64,000 nt of DNA from the NCBI GenBank assembly GCA_016713985.1, contig JADJOD010000008.1, forward strand, positions 1-64,000, given 5' to 3'. Of this stretch, positions 8,447 through 16,785 are shown piece after piece (the first letter of the stretch is position 1; each line of letters opens with the position of its first letter). The notes under the pieces are model-generated. The model ran no database searches, was not told where the DNA came from, and saw only the letters and a list, made by a program, of their open reading frames with translations. A program made the position numbers and the translations under genes. This DNA is from Lewinellaceae bacterium. GTDB taxonomy: Bacteria; Bacteroidota; Bacteroidia; Chitinophagales; Saprospiraceae.

Positions 8447-11400
8447 TCAATTCACCCCGCACTCCACCCCCAGCCCCGCCATCGCCGCAATAAAATCGTT
8501 GTCCACGTTCACCTTGCGCGCCAGCGAGGTGAAGGCTAATTTTTCCTTGTTGGTATAATCGATCAGTTCCATTTTCAGGTCGTGTTTGCCTTTGTGGGCC
8601 TTACAAACGGCTTCGATCTTGTCGATCAGGTCGCCGGTGAGGGTTTCGACGCCGATACGCAGGGTGATCGAGGAGGTTTTTTCGGCGCCCACACTTTCCA
8701 GCAGGCGCACTTCGCTGACGCGGAACTCCATTTCGTCCGAATTGAACCGTTGTTTGAATTCGCCCGAGATGTACACGCAGGTGGCTTCTTCGAAGAAGGA
8801 TTTGAACTTCTGGTAGTTTTCGCTGAACAAGGTGATCTCCAGCGAGCCGGTATAATCCTGGATCGTAAACCGCCCCCAACCCGTGCCTTTCTGGCTGATG
8901 CGGTGTTCGGCCTTGAGTACAAATCCGGCGACGTTGACCTTGCGGTTCTGGAAGTTTTCGATCTTTTCCAGCGGTGTGGCAAAGTTTTCCCATTCGTAGC
9001 GGAAATCGTCGAGCGGGTGCCCGGAAAGGTAGATGCCGATCACGTCTTTTTCCTTCTGGAGTTTGAGAATCAGGTTCCAGGGATCGGCTTTTGGCACGGC
9101 CGGCTCGGCAATACCTACCGTTTCGGACAGGTCGCCGAACAACGAATTGGTGCTCATGACCTTTTCTTCCTGGTAAGCGGCGCCGTATTTGATGAGTTTT
9201 TCAATAAAAGAAACGCCTTTTTCCACTTCGGCAAAAAATGCCGCGCGGTGCACCTCCGTTCCGTCGAAAGCCCCGGCGAATACGAGGTTTTCCATCACCC
9301 GTTTGTTTACCACCCGCAAACTCACACGACGGATGAAGTCATAGAGGTCTTTAAACGGGCCGTTGTTGTTGCGCTCGGCGATCAGGACTTCGACGGCCGT
9401 TTCGCCCACTCCTTTCACGGCCCCCATGCCGTAACGAATGTCGCCTTTTTTATTGACCGAAAAATTGACCAGCGACTCGTTGATATCGGGGCCTTTCACG
9501 GTAAGGCCCATTCGTTTGCATTCTTCGAGGAAGAAGGTAATTTTTTCAATGTTCGACTGCGAATGGGTCAACGTCGCGGCCATATACTCCGAGGGGTAAT
9601 GGGCTTTGAGGTAGGCGGTTTGGTAGGCGACCAGGGCGTAGCAGGTGGAGTGCGACTTGTTAAAAGCGTACATGGCGAAGGCTTCCCAGTCGGTCCAGAT
9701 TTTTTCCAGTTTGTCGGCGGGGTGGCCTTTTGCAGTGGCGCCTTCCACAAACTGGGCTTTCATTTTATCCAGAACCGCCTTTTGCTTTTTACCCATCGCT
9801 TTGCGCAACACGTCGGCGTCGCCCTTGGAGAAGCCGGCGAGTTTTTGGGAAAGCAGCATGATTTGCTCCTGGTAGACAAAAATGCCCAAGGTTTCTTTCA
9901 GGTATTCTTCCAGTTCGGGAATGTCATACGTTATTGCCTGCCTCCCGTGTTTACGCGCAATAAAATCGGGAATGTATTCCAGCGGCCCCGGCCGGTACAA
10001 GGCGTTCATGGCGATGAGGTCGTCGAATTTGTCGGGTTTGAGTTCGCGGAGGTATTTCTGCATACCCGCGCTTTCAAACTGGAACGTGCCGTTGGTTTCG
10101 CCGCGCTGATACAGTTCGTAGGTTTTGGCGTCGTCGAGCGGGATGTAATCGATGTCAATTTTGACGCCGTGGTTCTGCTCAATCAATTTGAGTGCGTCGC
10201 GGATGATCGTGAGCGTTTTCAGCCCCAGAAAGTCCATTTTGATAACGCCGGCGTCTTCGATGATCGAACCTTCGTATTGGGTGATGAGCAATTCGGTTTC
10301 CTTGGAAGTATACACCGGGATGATCTCCGTCAGGTCTTTGGGCGCGATAATGATACCGGCTGCGTGAATACCCGTGTTGCGCACGGAACCTTCAAGGATC
10401 ATCGCTTCTTTCAACACCATACTTTCGGGGGTGCCTTCTGCGGACAGGTGTTCCCGGAGTTTTTTGGCGTTTTCAAGGTCTTCCGTGACTAAGTTTTCTT
10501 TGTCAGACAAAGACCCTTCACCGCTGAGTGGGGCGGTCAGCACCCGTTTCAGGGAAATGCCGGGTTTTTCCGGGACAAGTTTTGCCAGGGCGTTGGCCTG
10601 GTCAAGTGGCAAATCGAGCACCCGCGACACGTCCTTGATCGACATTTTGGCGGCCATGGTGCCGTAGGTGACGATTTGTGCAACTTGTTGTTTTCCATAC
10701 TTTTCCACGACATAATCAATGACCCGCTGACGGCCTTCATCGTCGAAGTCCGTATCGATGTCGGGCATGGATTTCCGGTCGGGGTTCAAAAAACGTTCGA
10801 ACAGGAGCTGGTACTTGATCGGATCGATGTTGGTGATACCGATGCAGTAGGCCACGGCGCTGCCCGCCGCCGAACCACGACCGGGGCCGATAAACACGCC
10901 GATGTCTTTGCCGTGGTTGATAAAATCGGCCACGATGAGGAAGTAACCCGCAAAACCCATCGTTTTGACGGTGTGTAACTCGAAGTTGAGCCGTTCCTCG
11001 ATTTCGGGAGTGATCTCTTTGTACCGTTTTCGGGCGCCTTCATAAGTCAGGTGACGCAGGTAATCGTCTTGGGTCTGGTATCCTTCCGGGATGACGAAAT
11101 TCGGCAGCAAAATGTCTTTTTTCAGTTTCAGGTGCTCGCATTTGTCCACGATTTCGAGCGTATTGTCTAAAGAAGCCGGCACATCTTTGAACAAAGCACC
11201 CATTTCCGCCTGCGTTTTGAAATAAAACTGGTCGTTCCAGAAGGCAAAACGCCCCCCTTTCATCACGGTGCCTTCCTCCACAAACTCCCGAATGGCGGGT
11301 GTGGCCTGTTTTTCACCGGTATTGACACAAAGCAGAATATCATGGGCATTCCAGTCTTTCTGGTCCACATAGTGCGAGTCATTGGTACAGATGACCTTGA

Positions 11401-12001
11401 CCTTGTATTCTTCAGCCCAACGCAGCAGCACTTCGTTCACCTTGTCCTGTTCCGGCATCTGGTGGCGCTGGATCTCGATGTAATAGTCTTCGCCGAAAAT
11501 GTTGTACCACCATTCGAATTCCTTGCGCGCGTCATCCTCCCCTTTCCGCAAAATCGCCTGCGGCACCATCGCGCCGATGCAGCAGGTGGTGGCGATCAAC
11601 CCTTCGTGGTATTGCAGGATCAGTTCCTTGTCGATACGCGGGTATTTGCCGTACAAACCCTCGATGTAGCCGAGCGAGCAAAGTTTTACCAGGTTTTTAT
11701 AACCCTCGGCGTTTTTAGCGAGAAACAACTGGTGGTACCGTTTGTCCTTGTCTTCTTTGGTGAAACTGCGCCGGTGCCGGTCGTTCACCACGTAAAATTC
11801 ACAACCCACGATGGGTTTTATGCCTTCGTGTTTGGCGGCCTCCGCCACGAACTGGAACACGCCGAACATATTGCCGTGGTCGGTGATGGCTAAGGCTTTC
11901 ATGCCGTCAGCGGCGGCTTTTTTGAACAGGCCCGGGATGGAGGCTGCGCCGTCGAGCAGGGAATACTGGGTGTGACAGTGGAGGTGGGCGAATTGTGGCA
12001 T
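8447..12001 (-). CDS. dnaE: DNA polymerase III alpha subunit
   Basis: 1184 residues, the usual length for replicative DnaE. The N-terminal PHP domain begins AHLHCHTQYSLLDGA; the polymerase core has the catalytic-Asp motif PDIDTDFDD at about residues 412-420 and the GPGRGSAAGS loop near 380. The Arg/Lys-rich palm, helix-hairpin-helix (GAVKGVGE) and C-terminal OB fold (VNVAGFVLKAEHRI) follow in order. It is the catalytic subunit of the replisome, bound by the beta clamp. There is no inserted exonuclease domain, so this is DnaE and not PolC. The gene's start is only 23 bp from the first REP palindrome, and the upstream transposase frame overlaps its first 95 bp, so its promoter must lie in or beyond the REP cluster. 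Confidence 0.98.
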   Translation of the reverse strand: MPQFAHLHCHTQYSLLDGAASIPGLFKKAAADGMKALAITDHGNMFGVFQFVAEAAKHEGIKPIVGCEFYVVNDRHRRSFTKEDKDKRYHQLFLAKNAEGYKNLVKLCSLGYIEGLYGKYPRIDKELILQYHEGLIATTCCIGAMVPQAILRKGEDDARKEFEWWYNIFGEDYYIEIQRHQMPEQDKVNEVLLRWAEEYKVKVICTNDSHYVDQKDWNAHDILLCVNTGEKQATPAIREFVEEGTVMKGGRFAFWNDQFYFKTQAEMGALFKDVPASLDNTLEIVDKCEHLKLKKDILLPNFVIPEGYQTQDDYLRHLTYEGARKRYKEITPEIEERLNFELHTVKTMGFAGYFLIVADFINHGKDIGVFIGPGRGSAAGSAVAYCIGITNIDPIKYQLLFERFLNPDRKSMPDIDTDFDDEGRQRVIDYVVEKYGKQQVAQIVTYGTMAAKMSIKDVSRVLDLPLDQANALAKLVPEKPGISLKRVLTAPLSGEGSLSDKENLVTEDLENAKKLREHLSAEGTPESMVLKEAMILEGSVRNTGIHAAGIIIAPKDLTEIIPVYTSKETELLITQYEGSIIEDAGVIKMDFLGLKTLTIIRDALKLIEQNHGVKIDIDYIPLDDAKTYELYQRGETNGTFQFESAGMQKYLRELKPDKFDDLIAMNALYRPGPLEYIPDFIARKHGRQAITYDIPELEEYLKETLGIFVYQEQIMLLSQKLAGFSKGDADVLRKAMGKKQKAVLDKMKAQFVEGATAKGHPADKLEKIWTDWEAFAMYAFNKSHSTCYALVAYQTAYLKAHYPSEYMAATLTHSQSNIEKITFFLEECKRMGLTVKGPDINESLVNFSVNKKGDIRYGMGAVKGVGETAVEVLIAERNNNGPFKDLYDFIRRVSLRVVNKRVMENLVFAGAFDGTEVHRAAFFAEVEKGVSFIEKLIKYGAAYQEEKVMSTNSLFGDLSETVGIAEPAVPKADPWNLILKLQKEKDVIGIYLSGHPLDDFRYEWENFATPLEKIENFQNRKVNVAGFVLKAEHRISQKGTGWGRFTIQDYTGSLEITLFSENYQKFKSFFEEATCVYISGEFKQRFNSDEMEFRVSEVRLLESVGAEKTSSITLRIGVETLTGDLIDKIEAVCKAHKGKHDLKMELIDYTNKEKLAFTSLARKVNVDNDFIAAMAGLGVECGVN

Positions 12002-12941
12002 GGGTACTCTTTTTCATGTATGGCGAAACACCAGTTTCGCCTTTGTTCTTGCTTAATGTATGGCGAAACACCAGTTTCGCCTTTGTTCTTGGGGGGGGGG
12101 GGGTGGCGAAACTGGTGTTTCGCCGTACACTTTTTGCGAAACTGGTGTTTCGCTGTACGTTTTTTGCGAAACTGATGTTTCGCTGTACGTTTTTTGCGAA
12201 ACTGGTGTTTCGCTGTACGTTTTTTGCGAAACTGGTGTTTCGCTGTACGTTGGAAACTGGTGTTTGTATTTTTGCGAAACGTACAACATTTGTGAGATCG
12301 GGGTGAAGGTAAGTAAAAGGCCAATCAGCCCATTCTTTTACAAGCCTTGCTTTCACTGGGTTTTGAAGAATGTAATGCACGATCCGCTCAAACTCTCCGT
12401 CTTTCCTAACCACATGGTCATAGCTTTCCCGCTCCCAGAATTGGCCGCTTAATCCCAAAATCTTATTGGATTTCTGCGCGCTGTAGCTTTTGATATTCTG
12501 CATGATTTTGGTCAAAACCGGAGATTTTTCATTCAAAGTAAACAAGACATGGACATGATTTGGCATAATGCAATACGACCATATTGTATACCACTGACCG
12601 TCGTGCATCTTCATCTCGTTAACCATCGTTTCTGCCACCGCCTTTTCCCGCAACCAATACGGCTCATTCGGATTCGTATCTAAAAATTGATCCGTCGCTG
12701 CAAAAAGTCGTTTTTGTTCAGCATACACGAGTTCACGCTGCTCCTTTTCGGTCAAATCTTTCTGCTCTAAAATGCCTTTTTGCACCAATTCGTAGTTTTC
12801 CTGCAAGCGTCGAATCACCTCCACCGGCATGGAACCCGCCAGCCGAAAGGTCACGAAAAATGTGGCTTCGGCGGGCTGGAAATGAGGGAGTTTACGGTAG
12901 TAATCATATCCGGGCATGACAGGGTATATTTCCGGGTTCAA
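11907..12941 (-). CDS. REP-associated tyrosine transposase (RAYT, Y1/IS200-like)
   Basis: The first ~217 residues form a Y1-type HUH transposase: HUH motif MPNHVHVLF at 126-134, the RAYT-typical QFWERESYDHVVR, and HYILQNPVKARLV with a candidate catalytic Tyr at 190. RAYTs nick and process REP palindromes of the genome. The frame then runs into the neighbouring REP cluster, giving a repetitive tail (NVQRNTSFAK repeated, then PPPPP from a 13-G run) and ending 95 bp inside dnaE. The real product probably ends near 12290; the rest is read-through by chance, with its end set by the G-run length. The sequence is full length and its key residues are present, so it may be active. Confidence 0.88.
   Translation of the reverse strand: MNPEIYPVMPGYDYYRKLPHFQPAEATFFVTFRLAGSMPVEVIRRLQENYELVQKGILEQKDLTEKEQRELVYAEQKRLFAATDQFLDTNPNEPYWLREKAVAETMVNEMKMHDGQWYTIWSYCIMPNHVHVLFTLNEKSPVLTKIMQNIKSYSAQKSNKILGLSGQFWERESYDHVVRKDGEFERIVHYILQNPVKARLVKEWADWPFTYLHPDLTNVVRFAKIQTPVSNVQRNTSFAKNVQRNTSFAKNVQRNISFAKNVQRNTSFAKSVRRNTSFATPPPPRTKAKLVFRHTLSKNKGETGVSPYMKKSTHATIRPPPLSHPVFPARRRSLHPGPVQKSRR
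12018..12270. repeat. REP palindrome cluster linked to the RAYT gene
   Basis: The 16-bp palindrome CGAAACTGGTGTTTCG occurs five times at 30-bp spacing (12107, 12137, 12167 with one change, 12197 and 12227), plus a decayed copy near 12252. Two copies in the opposite orientation begin at 12024 and 12064, each followed by CCTTTGTTCTTG. A run of 13 G (12091-12103) separates the two orientations. Head-to-head palindromes next to a RAYT is the layout of a REP/REPIN source locus. Confidence 0.88.
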
Positions 12942-13007
12942 TGAGGCGGCGAATCCGGCAAATTTAAAACAAAATGTAATAAAACGTATGCGCCCCGGGA
13001 AAACTTT

Positions 13008-14000
13008 TTACCTACTTTCAAACACCTCCTGCAACAACCTCAATCCCGATCCCCGAAACCGCGCAACGCCCTGCGCGGAAATTTTTTCCTTCATCGTATA
13101 AGGCTCATTGTCAAATACTTTTAACCATTGTACGTCGCGAAAAGAGGAAAATGCTGCATCGTGGGAGCGTTGCGGACCCGATTGGACAATGCCCAATCCC
13201 AACAGGCGGTTTTTGCCTACGGTGGCCAGCACCAGGTCGCCGGTTTTTATGCGGTGGGCCCATAAACGAAGATTGTGGATGACGAGAGGAGAAGATACGG
13301 CCCTGAGGCGTCCCAGTTCTTCATCAAACCATACCTCGTCCCACATTCGCCGGGTGTTCCAATAATGATTCAGCAAGCCGGTTCGGTCGAACGGCAGGCG
13401 GCTTTCCCGGAATATTCGATCTTTTTCCAACTTCCGTTTTCCCAGCCGAATGAGCCAGATGCCTGCCCCGCCGCTCACCTTTTTCCTCAAACCGGGCAGG
13501 TGGAAATGTGTGTTTTCGAACAAAGCGTACGATGAAAAATTTTTGGCCTCCTCTTGCTTTATGGTTAAAACACGTTTGGCAAGGCTCCTGCGCCGTTCAA
13601 ATTCTTCCAGGAATTTTTGAACAATCGATTCGTCGTTCGTCGCAATCAGGTTTTCAGCATTGGAATTATACGTCCAGTTGAAAGACCCGCTGAGGAGCAG
13701 GCGATCGTCGACGAGTGCAAACTTATGGTGCATTAATCCGGGATCAAGATGCGCGTAAAAATGACCGCTTGAATGAATAAATTGCTGAAAATCAAGACCA
13801 TCGGCGCGAATGTTTTGGGTGTCATATTCCAATACCAATTCGACCCGTACGCCTTCCCGCAAACGAGCAAGTAACACCTCGAAAATACCTTTGTGGGAAA
13901 ACCAGCAAACGGCAATCCGGATAATACTCCGGGCATCAGACAGGTGTCTGATGAGAACCTCCGGGAGGTTCTGAAAATAAACAGCGGTAATGGGTGTCAT
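13008..14000 (-). CDS. Phospholipase D-like nuclease with EVE/McrB-like C-terminal domain
   Basis: A 330-residue protein. Residues ~1-135 hold one PLD catalytic motif: HHK at 91-93, Asp at 98, then GSFNWT at 105-110. One HKD motif per chain means a dimer would form the active site, as in Nuc/BfiI-type nucleases. Residues ~245-300 read HRIKTGDLVLATVGKNRLLG…GIV…RDVQWLKVF, the pattern of the EVE/PUA-like modified-base reader found in McrB and related restriction proteins (GDLV…GKN.ilG.GiV…R.V.W). A reader plus nuclease in one chain suggests a modification-dependent restriction enzyme. No signal peptide. It is solitary, between the RAYT and a sugar permease. The PLD call is firm, the EVE-like call is by pattern only. 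Confidence 0.75.
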   Translation of the reverse strand: MTPITAVYFQNLPEVLIRHLSDARSIIRIAVCWFSHKGIFEVLLARLREGVRVELVLEYDTQNIRADGLDFQQFIHSSGHFYAHLDPGLMHHKFALVDDRLLLSGSFNWTYNSNAENLIATNDESIVQKFLEEFERRRSLAKRVLTIKQEEAKNFSSYALFENTHFHLPGLRKKVSGGAGIWLIRLGKRKLEKDRIFRESRLPFDRTGLLNHYWNTRRMWDEVWFDEELGRLRAVSSPLVIHNLRLWAHRIKTGDLVLATVGKNRLLGLGIVQSGPQRSHDAAFSSFRDVQWLKVFDNEPYTMKEKISAQGVARFRGSGLRLLQEVFESR

Positions 14001-14110
14001 ATTTCAATCCGGATTGTCCCGGTCAGCTAAAGAAGGCAATTCTTCAAAAAAACATGCCTTGTTTTTTTACACAAAAACGCGGGAAGGAGGGCACGCAAAG
14101 GCGCGAATTT

Positions 14111-14166
14111 TTTCACACAAAGGCAAAAAAAGCATGATTATCAACACTTTGTGCCTTTGTGTGAAA
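14111..14166 (-). terminator. Inverted repeat after the permease gene
   Basis: TTTCACACAAAGGCA at 14111-14125 pairs perfectly with TGCCTTTGTGTGAAA at 14152-14166. It lies just past the permease stop, so it may stop or protect that transcript. The wording belongs to the cacgcaaaggcgc repeat type also seen near 55500. Confidence 0.5.
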
Positions 14167-14193
14167 TAAAAACGCCCGGCAATGAGGCGCCTG

Positions 14194-15468
14194 CTACCTC
14201 GGCTTATAGCCCACCGCCGCATAATACCAGATATAGGCATAACACGGCAGCATCACGACTAAGAAGGCCAGTTCAAAATTGATGGACTGCTGCAACACCC
14301 CGTACAATTGCGGCAACAGGGCGCCACCGGCAATACCCATCACCAGCAAGGCCGAACCGATCTGGGTAAACCGGCCTAACCCGTTGATTGCCAGCGGGAA
14401 AATGGCCGGCCACATCACGGCATTTGCCAGCCCCATCAGCGCGATACACATAACCGCCGTCGAGCCGGAAGTGGCGTACGTCAGGAACGTGAGTATCAAA
14501 CCAAGAATGGCCGAATATTTCAGGAAATTTTGCTGCGACACCACTTTCGGGATCAGGGCGATGCTCAAAACATAACCCAGCAGCATGGAACCAAGGGTAA
14601 AGGGGGTGAAAAATTTGGTCTGGTCCAAACTAAAACCCAGCGATTTGCCGTAGATACCGATCACATCGCCGGCCATCACTTCGGCGCCGACGTAGAGGAA
14701 AAGCGCAACCACACCCATCACTAAGTGCGGGAACTGCCACACCGAACTGCGCCCGGCAGTCAGGTTGGAACCGCTGCCGTCGTCGGGTGTTTCGGCGTTG
14801 GTATCGATCTCCGGCAACGAAGAGCGCCGGATCATCATCGCGAGCAATGCCAGCACGATCGCCATCACCACGTAAGGAGAAACCACCCGCCCGGCCAGTT
14901 CGTCGAGCAGCCCGGCTTTGATCACGGGATCGGTGGCTTCATTGATCTGCCGTTCGATATCGCTGGCATTTTTTAATACGATACTGCTCAGGATCAGGGG
15001 ACTGAGTATACCCGCCACTTTGTTGCAGATACCCATGATACTGATGCGCCGCGCCGCGCTGTCGATGGGGCCGATGATGCTGATATAGGGATTGGATGCC
15101 GTTTGCAGCAAGGCCAAACCCATACCCTGCACAAAAAGTCCGGTCAGGAACAGGGGGAATGCCCGCATGTTGGCCGCCGGGATAAAGATGAGGCAACCGA
15201 CGGCCATCACCAGCAAGCCGAGCGCCATGCCGTTTTTAAAACCCGTGCGTTTCAGAATCTGGGAAGACGGGATGGCTAAGAAAAAATAACTGATGTAGAA
15301 GGCAAATGTGACAAACAAGGCCTGCAGTGTGTCCAACTGGCAGGCGAGTTTCAGAAAAGGGATCAACGTGCCGTTCAGCCAGGTAACAAACCCGAAAATA
15401 AAAAACAGGAGGCCGATGATCGTGATTTGGTACAGGTAACTGGAACCGCGGGTGGTAGAATTATCCAT
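14194..15468 (-). CDS. Sugar:H+ symporter, fucose/glucose/galactose permease type (FHS family MFS)
   Basis: The start at 15468 (MDNSTTRGSSYLYQ) gives 424 residues with 12 predicted membrane spans. Family marks are GFVTWLNGTLIPFLKLACQL in helix 1 and QTASNPYISIIGP in helix 4-5, both typical of the FucP/GluP/NagP group. The frame is open upstream to 16413, but that is antisense to the nucleotidyltransferase and lacks membrane spans. The divergent neighbour is a sugar nucleotidyltransferase, suggesting import and activation of one monosaccharide. The exact sugar (fucose, glucose, galactose or GlcNAc) cannot be told. Confidence 0.88.
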   Translation of the reverse strand: MDNSTTRGSSYLYQITIIGLLFFIFGFVTWLNGTLIPFLKLACQLDTLQALFVTFAFYISYFFLAIPSSQILKRTGFKNGMALGLLVMAVGCLIFIPAANMRAFPLFLTGLFVQGMGLALLQTASNPYISIIGPIDSAARRISIMGICNKVAGILSPLILSSIVLKNASDIERQINEATDPVIKAGLLDELAGRVVSPYVVMAIVLALLAMMIRRSSLPEIDTNAETPDDGSGSNLTAGRSSVWQFPHLVMGVVALFLYVGAEVMAGDVIGIYGKSLGFSLDQTKFFTPFTLGSMLLGYVLSIALIPKVVSQQNFLKYSAILGLILTFLTYATSGSTAVMCIALMGLANAVMWPAIFPLAINGLGRFTQIGSALLVMGIAGGALLPQLYGVLQQSINFELAFLVVMLPCYAYIWYYAAVGYKPR

Positions 15469-15750
15469 ATTTTTGCAACTTTTGAAAATAGGGTAAGGCT
15501 GCCGACAATTTGTCTCAACCATATTCAGATGTGCAAACATCCAAATAATTTTTGTCCCGTGTGCGGGCACACCGATAAAAAAACGCGGCGTTTGCCGGAG
15601 CATCCAAAATATAGAAATGGACACCTGCCCGAATAGGAACAACACGCACCCACGGAAACGGCAGCGTTTTTTGCACCGATACGCTCCGCTGATCTTTTCG
15701 GGAACACTCTTTGCACTGCTTTTTAAAAACAAACACCTTTTCAAGATCAT

Positions 15751-16665
15751 ATGAAACCAACACTTTTGATCCTGGCGGCCGGCATCGGCAGCCGCTACGG
15801 CGGACTCAAACAAGTCGACGGCATGGGGCCGGGCGGCGAATCCATTCTTGAATTTTCCGTTTTCGACGCTATTCGCGCCGGTTTCGGCAAAGTAGTATTT
15901 GTGATCCGCCGCGACATTGAAGCCGATTTTAAAGAAAAAGTAGGCAGCAAGGTATCGCCGCACATCCATACCGAATACGCCTACCAGGAAATGAGCACCG
16001 GCCTCGAATGGCTCGAAGAACTTCCCACGCGAAAAAAACCCTGGGGCACGGGCCACGCCATTCTTTCCGCCAAAGCATACCTCACCGAACCTTTTGTAGC
16101 CATCAACGCCGATGATTTTTACGGCGCAGAGGCTTTCCGCGCGATCGGCGATTTTCTTCGCAACGATTGCACCCCGCAACGGTACGCCATGGTCGCTTAC
16201 CACCTCGGCAACACCCTTTCCGAAAACGGCACGGTGTCGCGCGGCGTATGCTCCGTCGATACTTCCGGTTTGCTGACCGACGTGGTGGAACGCACCAAAA
16301 TCGACCGCATCGAATTCCAGGGCGGCACACCCATTGTTTTTACCGATGAAAACGGCGAACACCATATTTTGCCCGACAACACACCGGTGTCGATGAACTT
16401 CTGGGGGTTCCACCCGACGGTTTTACAGGAAATCGAAAGCCAGTTCCGCGCCTTTATCCTCGAAAACAAAGATCACCCGGGCGCCGAATTTTACATTCCC
16501 AAAGTGGTCAACACCCTCATCAAATCGGGAAAAGTTGGCGTAAAAGTGCTCAACAGCGACAGCCAGTGGTACGGCGTCACGTACACGGACGACAAAAACA
16601 CCGTGCAGGAAGCCCTGCGGCAAATGGTCGCGGCCGGCAAGTATCCGGACGGCTTGTGGAAATAA
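15751..16665 (+). CDS. Sugar-1-phosphate nucleotidyltransferase
   Basis: A 304-residue NTP-transferase fold. The nucleotide-binding start is LILAAGIGSRYGGLKQVDGM (signature GxGxRxGG…K), with a metal-binding Asp pair in AINADDFYG near residue 118 and MNFWGFHP further on. It resembles the Bacteroidota nucleotidyltransferases that sit beside phosphotransferase-type sugar kinases and sugar permeases. It has no left-handed beta helix, so it is not GlmU-like. It is divergent from the permease with a 280-bp gap between the starts. It probably makes an NDP-sugar from the imported or recycled sugar phosphate. Confidence 0.85.
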   Translation: MKPTLLILAAGIGSRYGGLKQVDGMGPGGESILEFSVFDAIRAGFGKVVFVIRRDIEADFKEKVGSKVSPHIHTEYAYQEMSTGLEWLEELPTRKKPWGTGHAILSAKAYLTEPFVAINADDFYGAEAFRAIGDFLRNDCTPQRYAMVAYHLGNTLSENGTVSRGVCSVDTSGLLTDVVERTKIDRIEFQGGTPIVFTDENGEHHILPDNTPVSMNFWGFHPTVLQEIESQFRAFILENKDHPGAEFYIPKVVNTLIKSGKVGVKVLNSDSQWYGVTYTDDKNTVQEALRQMVAAGKYPDGLWK

Positions 16666-16670
16666 TACGC

Positions 16671-16678
16671 TACCTTTG
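16671..16678 (+). promoter_or_regulatory. -7 promoter octamer for the CHAT gene
   Basis: TACCTTTG, a match to TAnnTTTG, lies 108 bp before the CHAT gene start and just after the preceding stop codon. Confidence 0.45.
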
Positions 16679-16785
16679 GCAGATATAACTGGTTCCAGTC
16701 AAGCGCCGCAGGAAAATGCCCCGGCGCACCCGGCTTTTAATCCTGGTTTTTGAAGCATCCTCACAATACGCGAGCCTTTTATATC

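Noticed and set aside
8582..10492. 636-residue open frame antisense to dnaE
   Set aside because: Shadow of a certain gene; composition is the expected reverse-complement bias.
11907..12290. Repetitive C-terminal domain of the RAYT protein
   Set aside because: It is translation of REP DNA with a poly-G tract; not a protein feature.
15469..16413. N-terminal extension of the permease frame
   Set aside because: It is antisense to the nucleotidyltransferase and has no membrane or conserved sequence; the start at 15468 fits the family.
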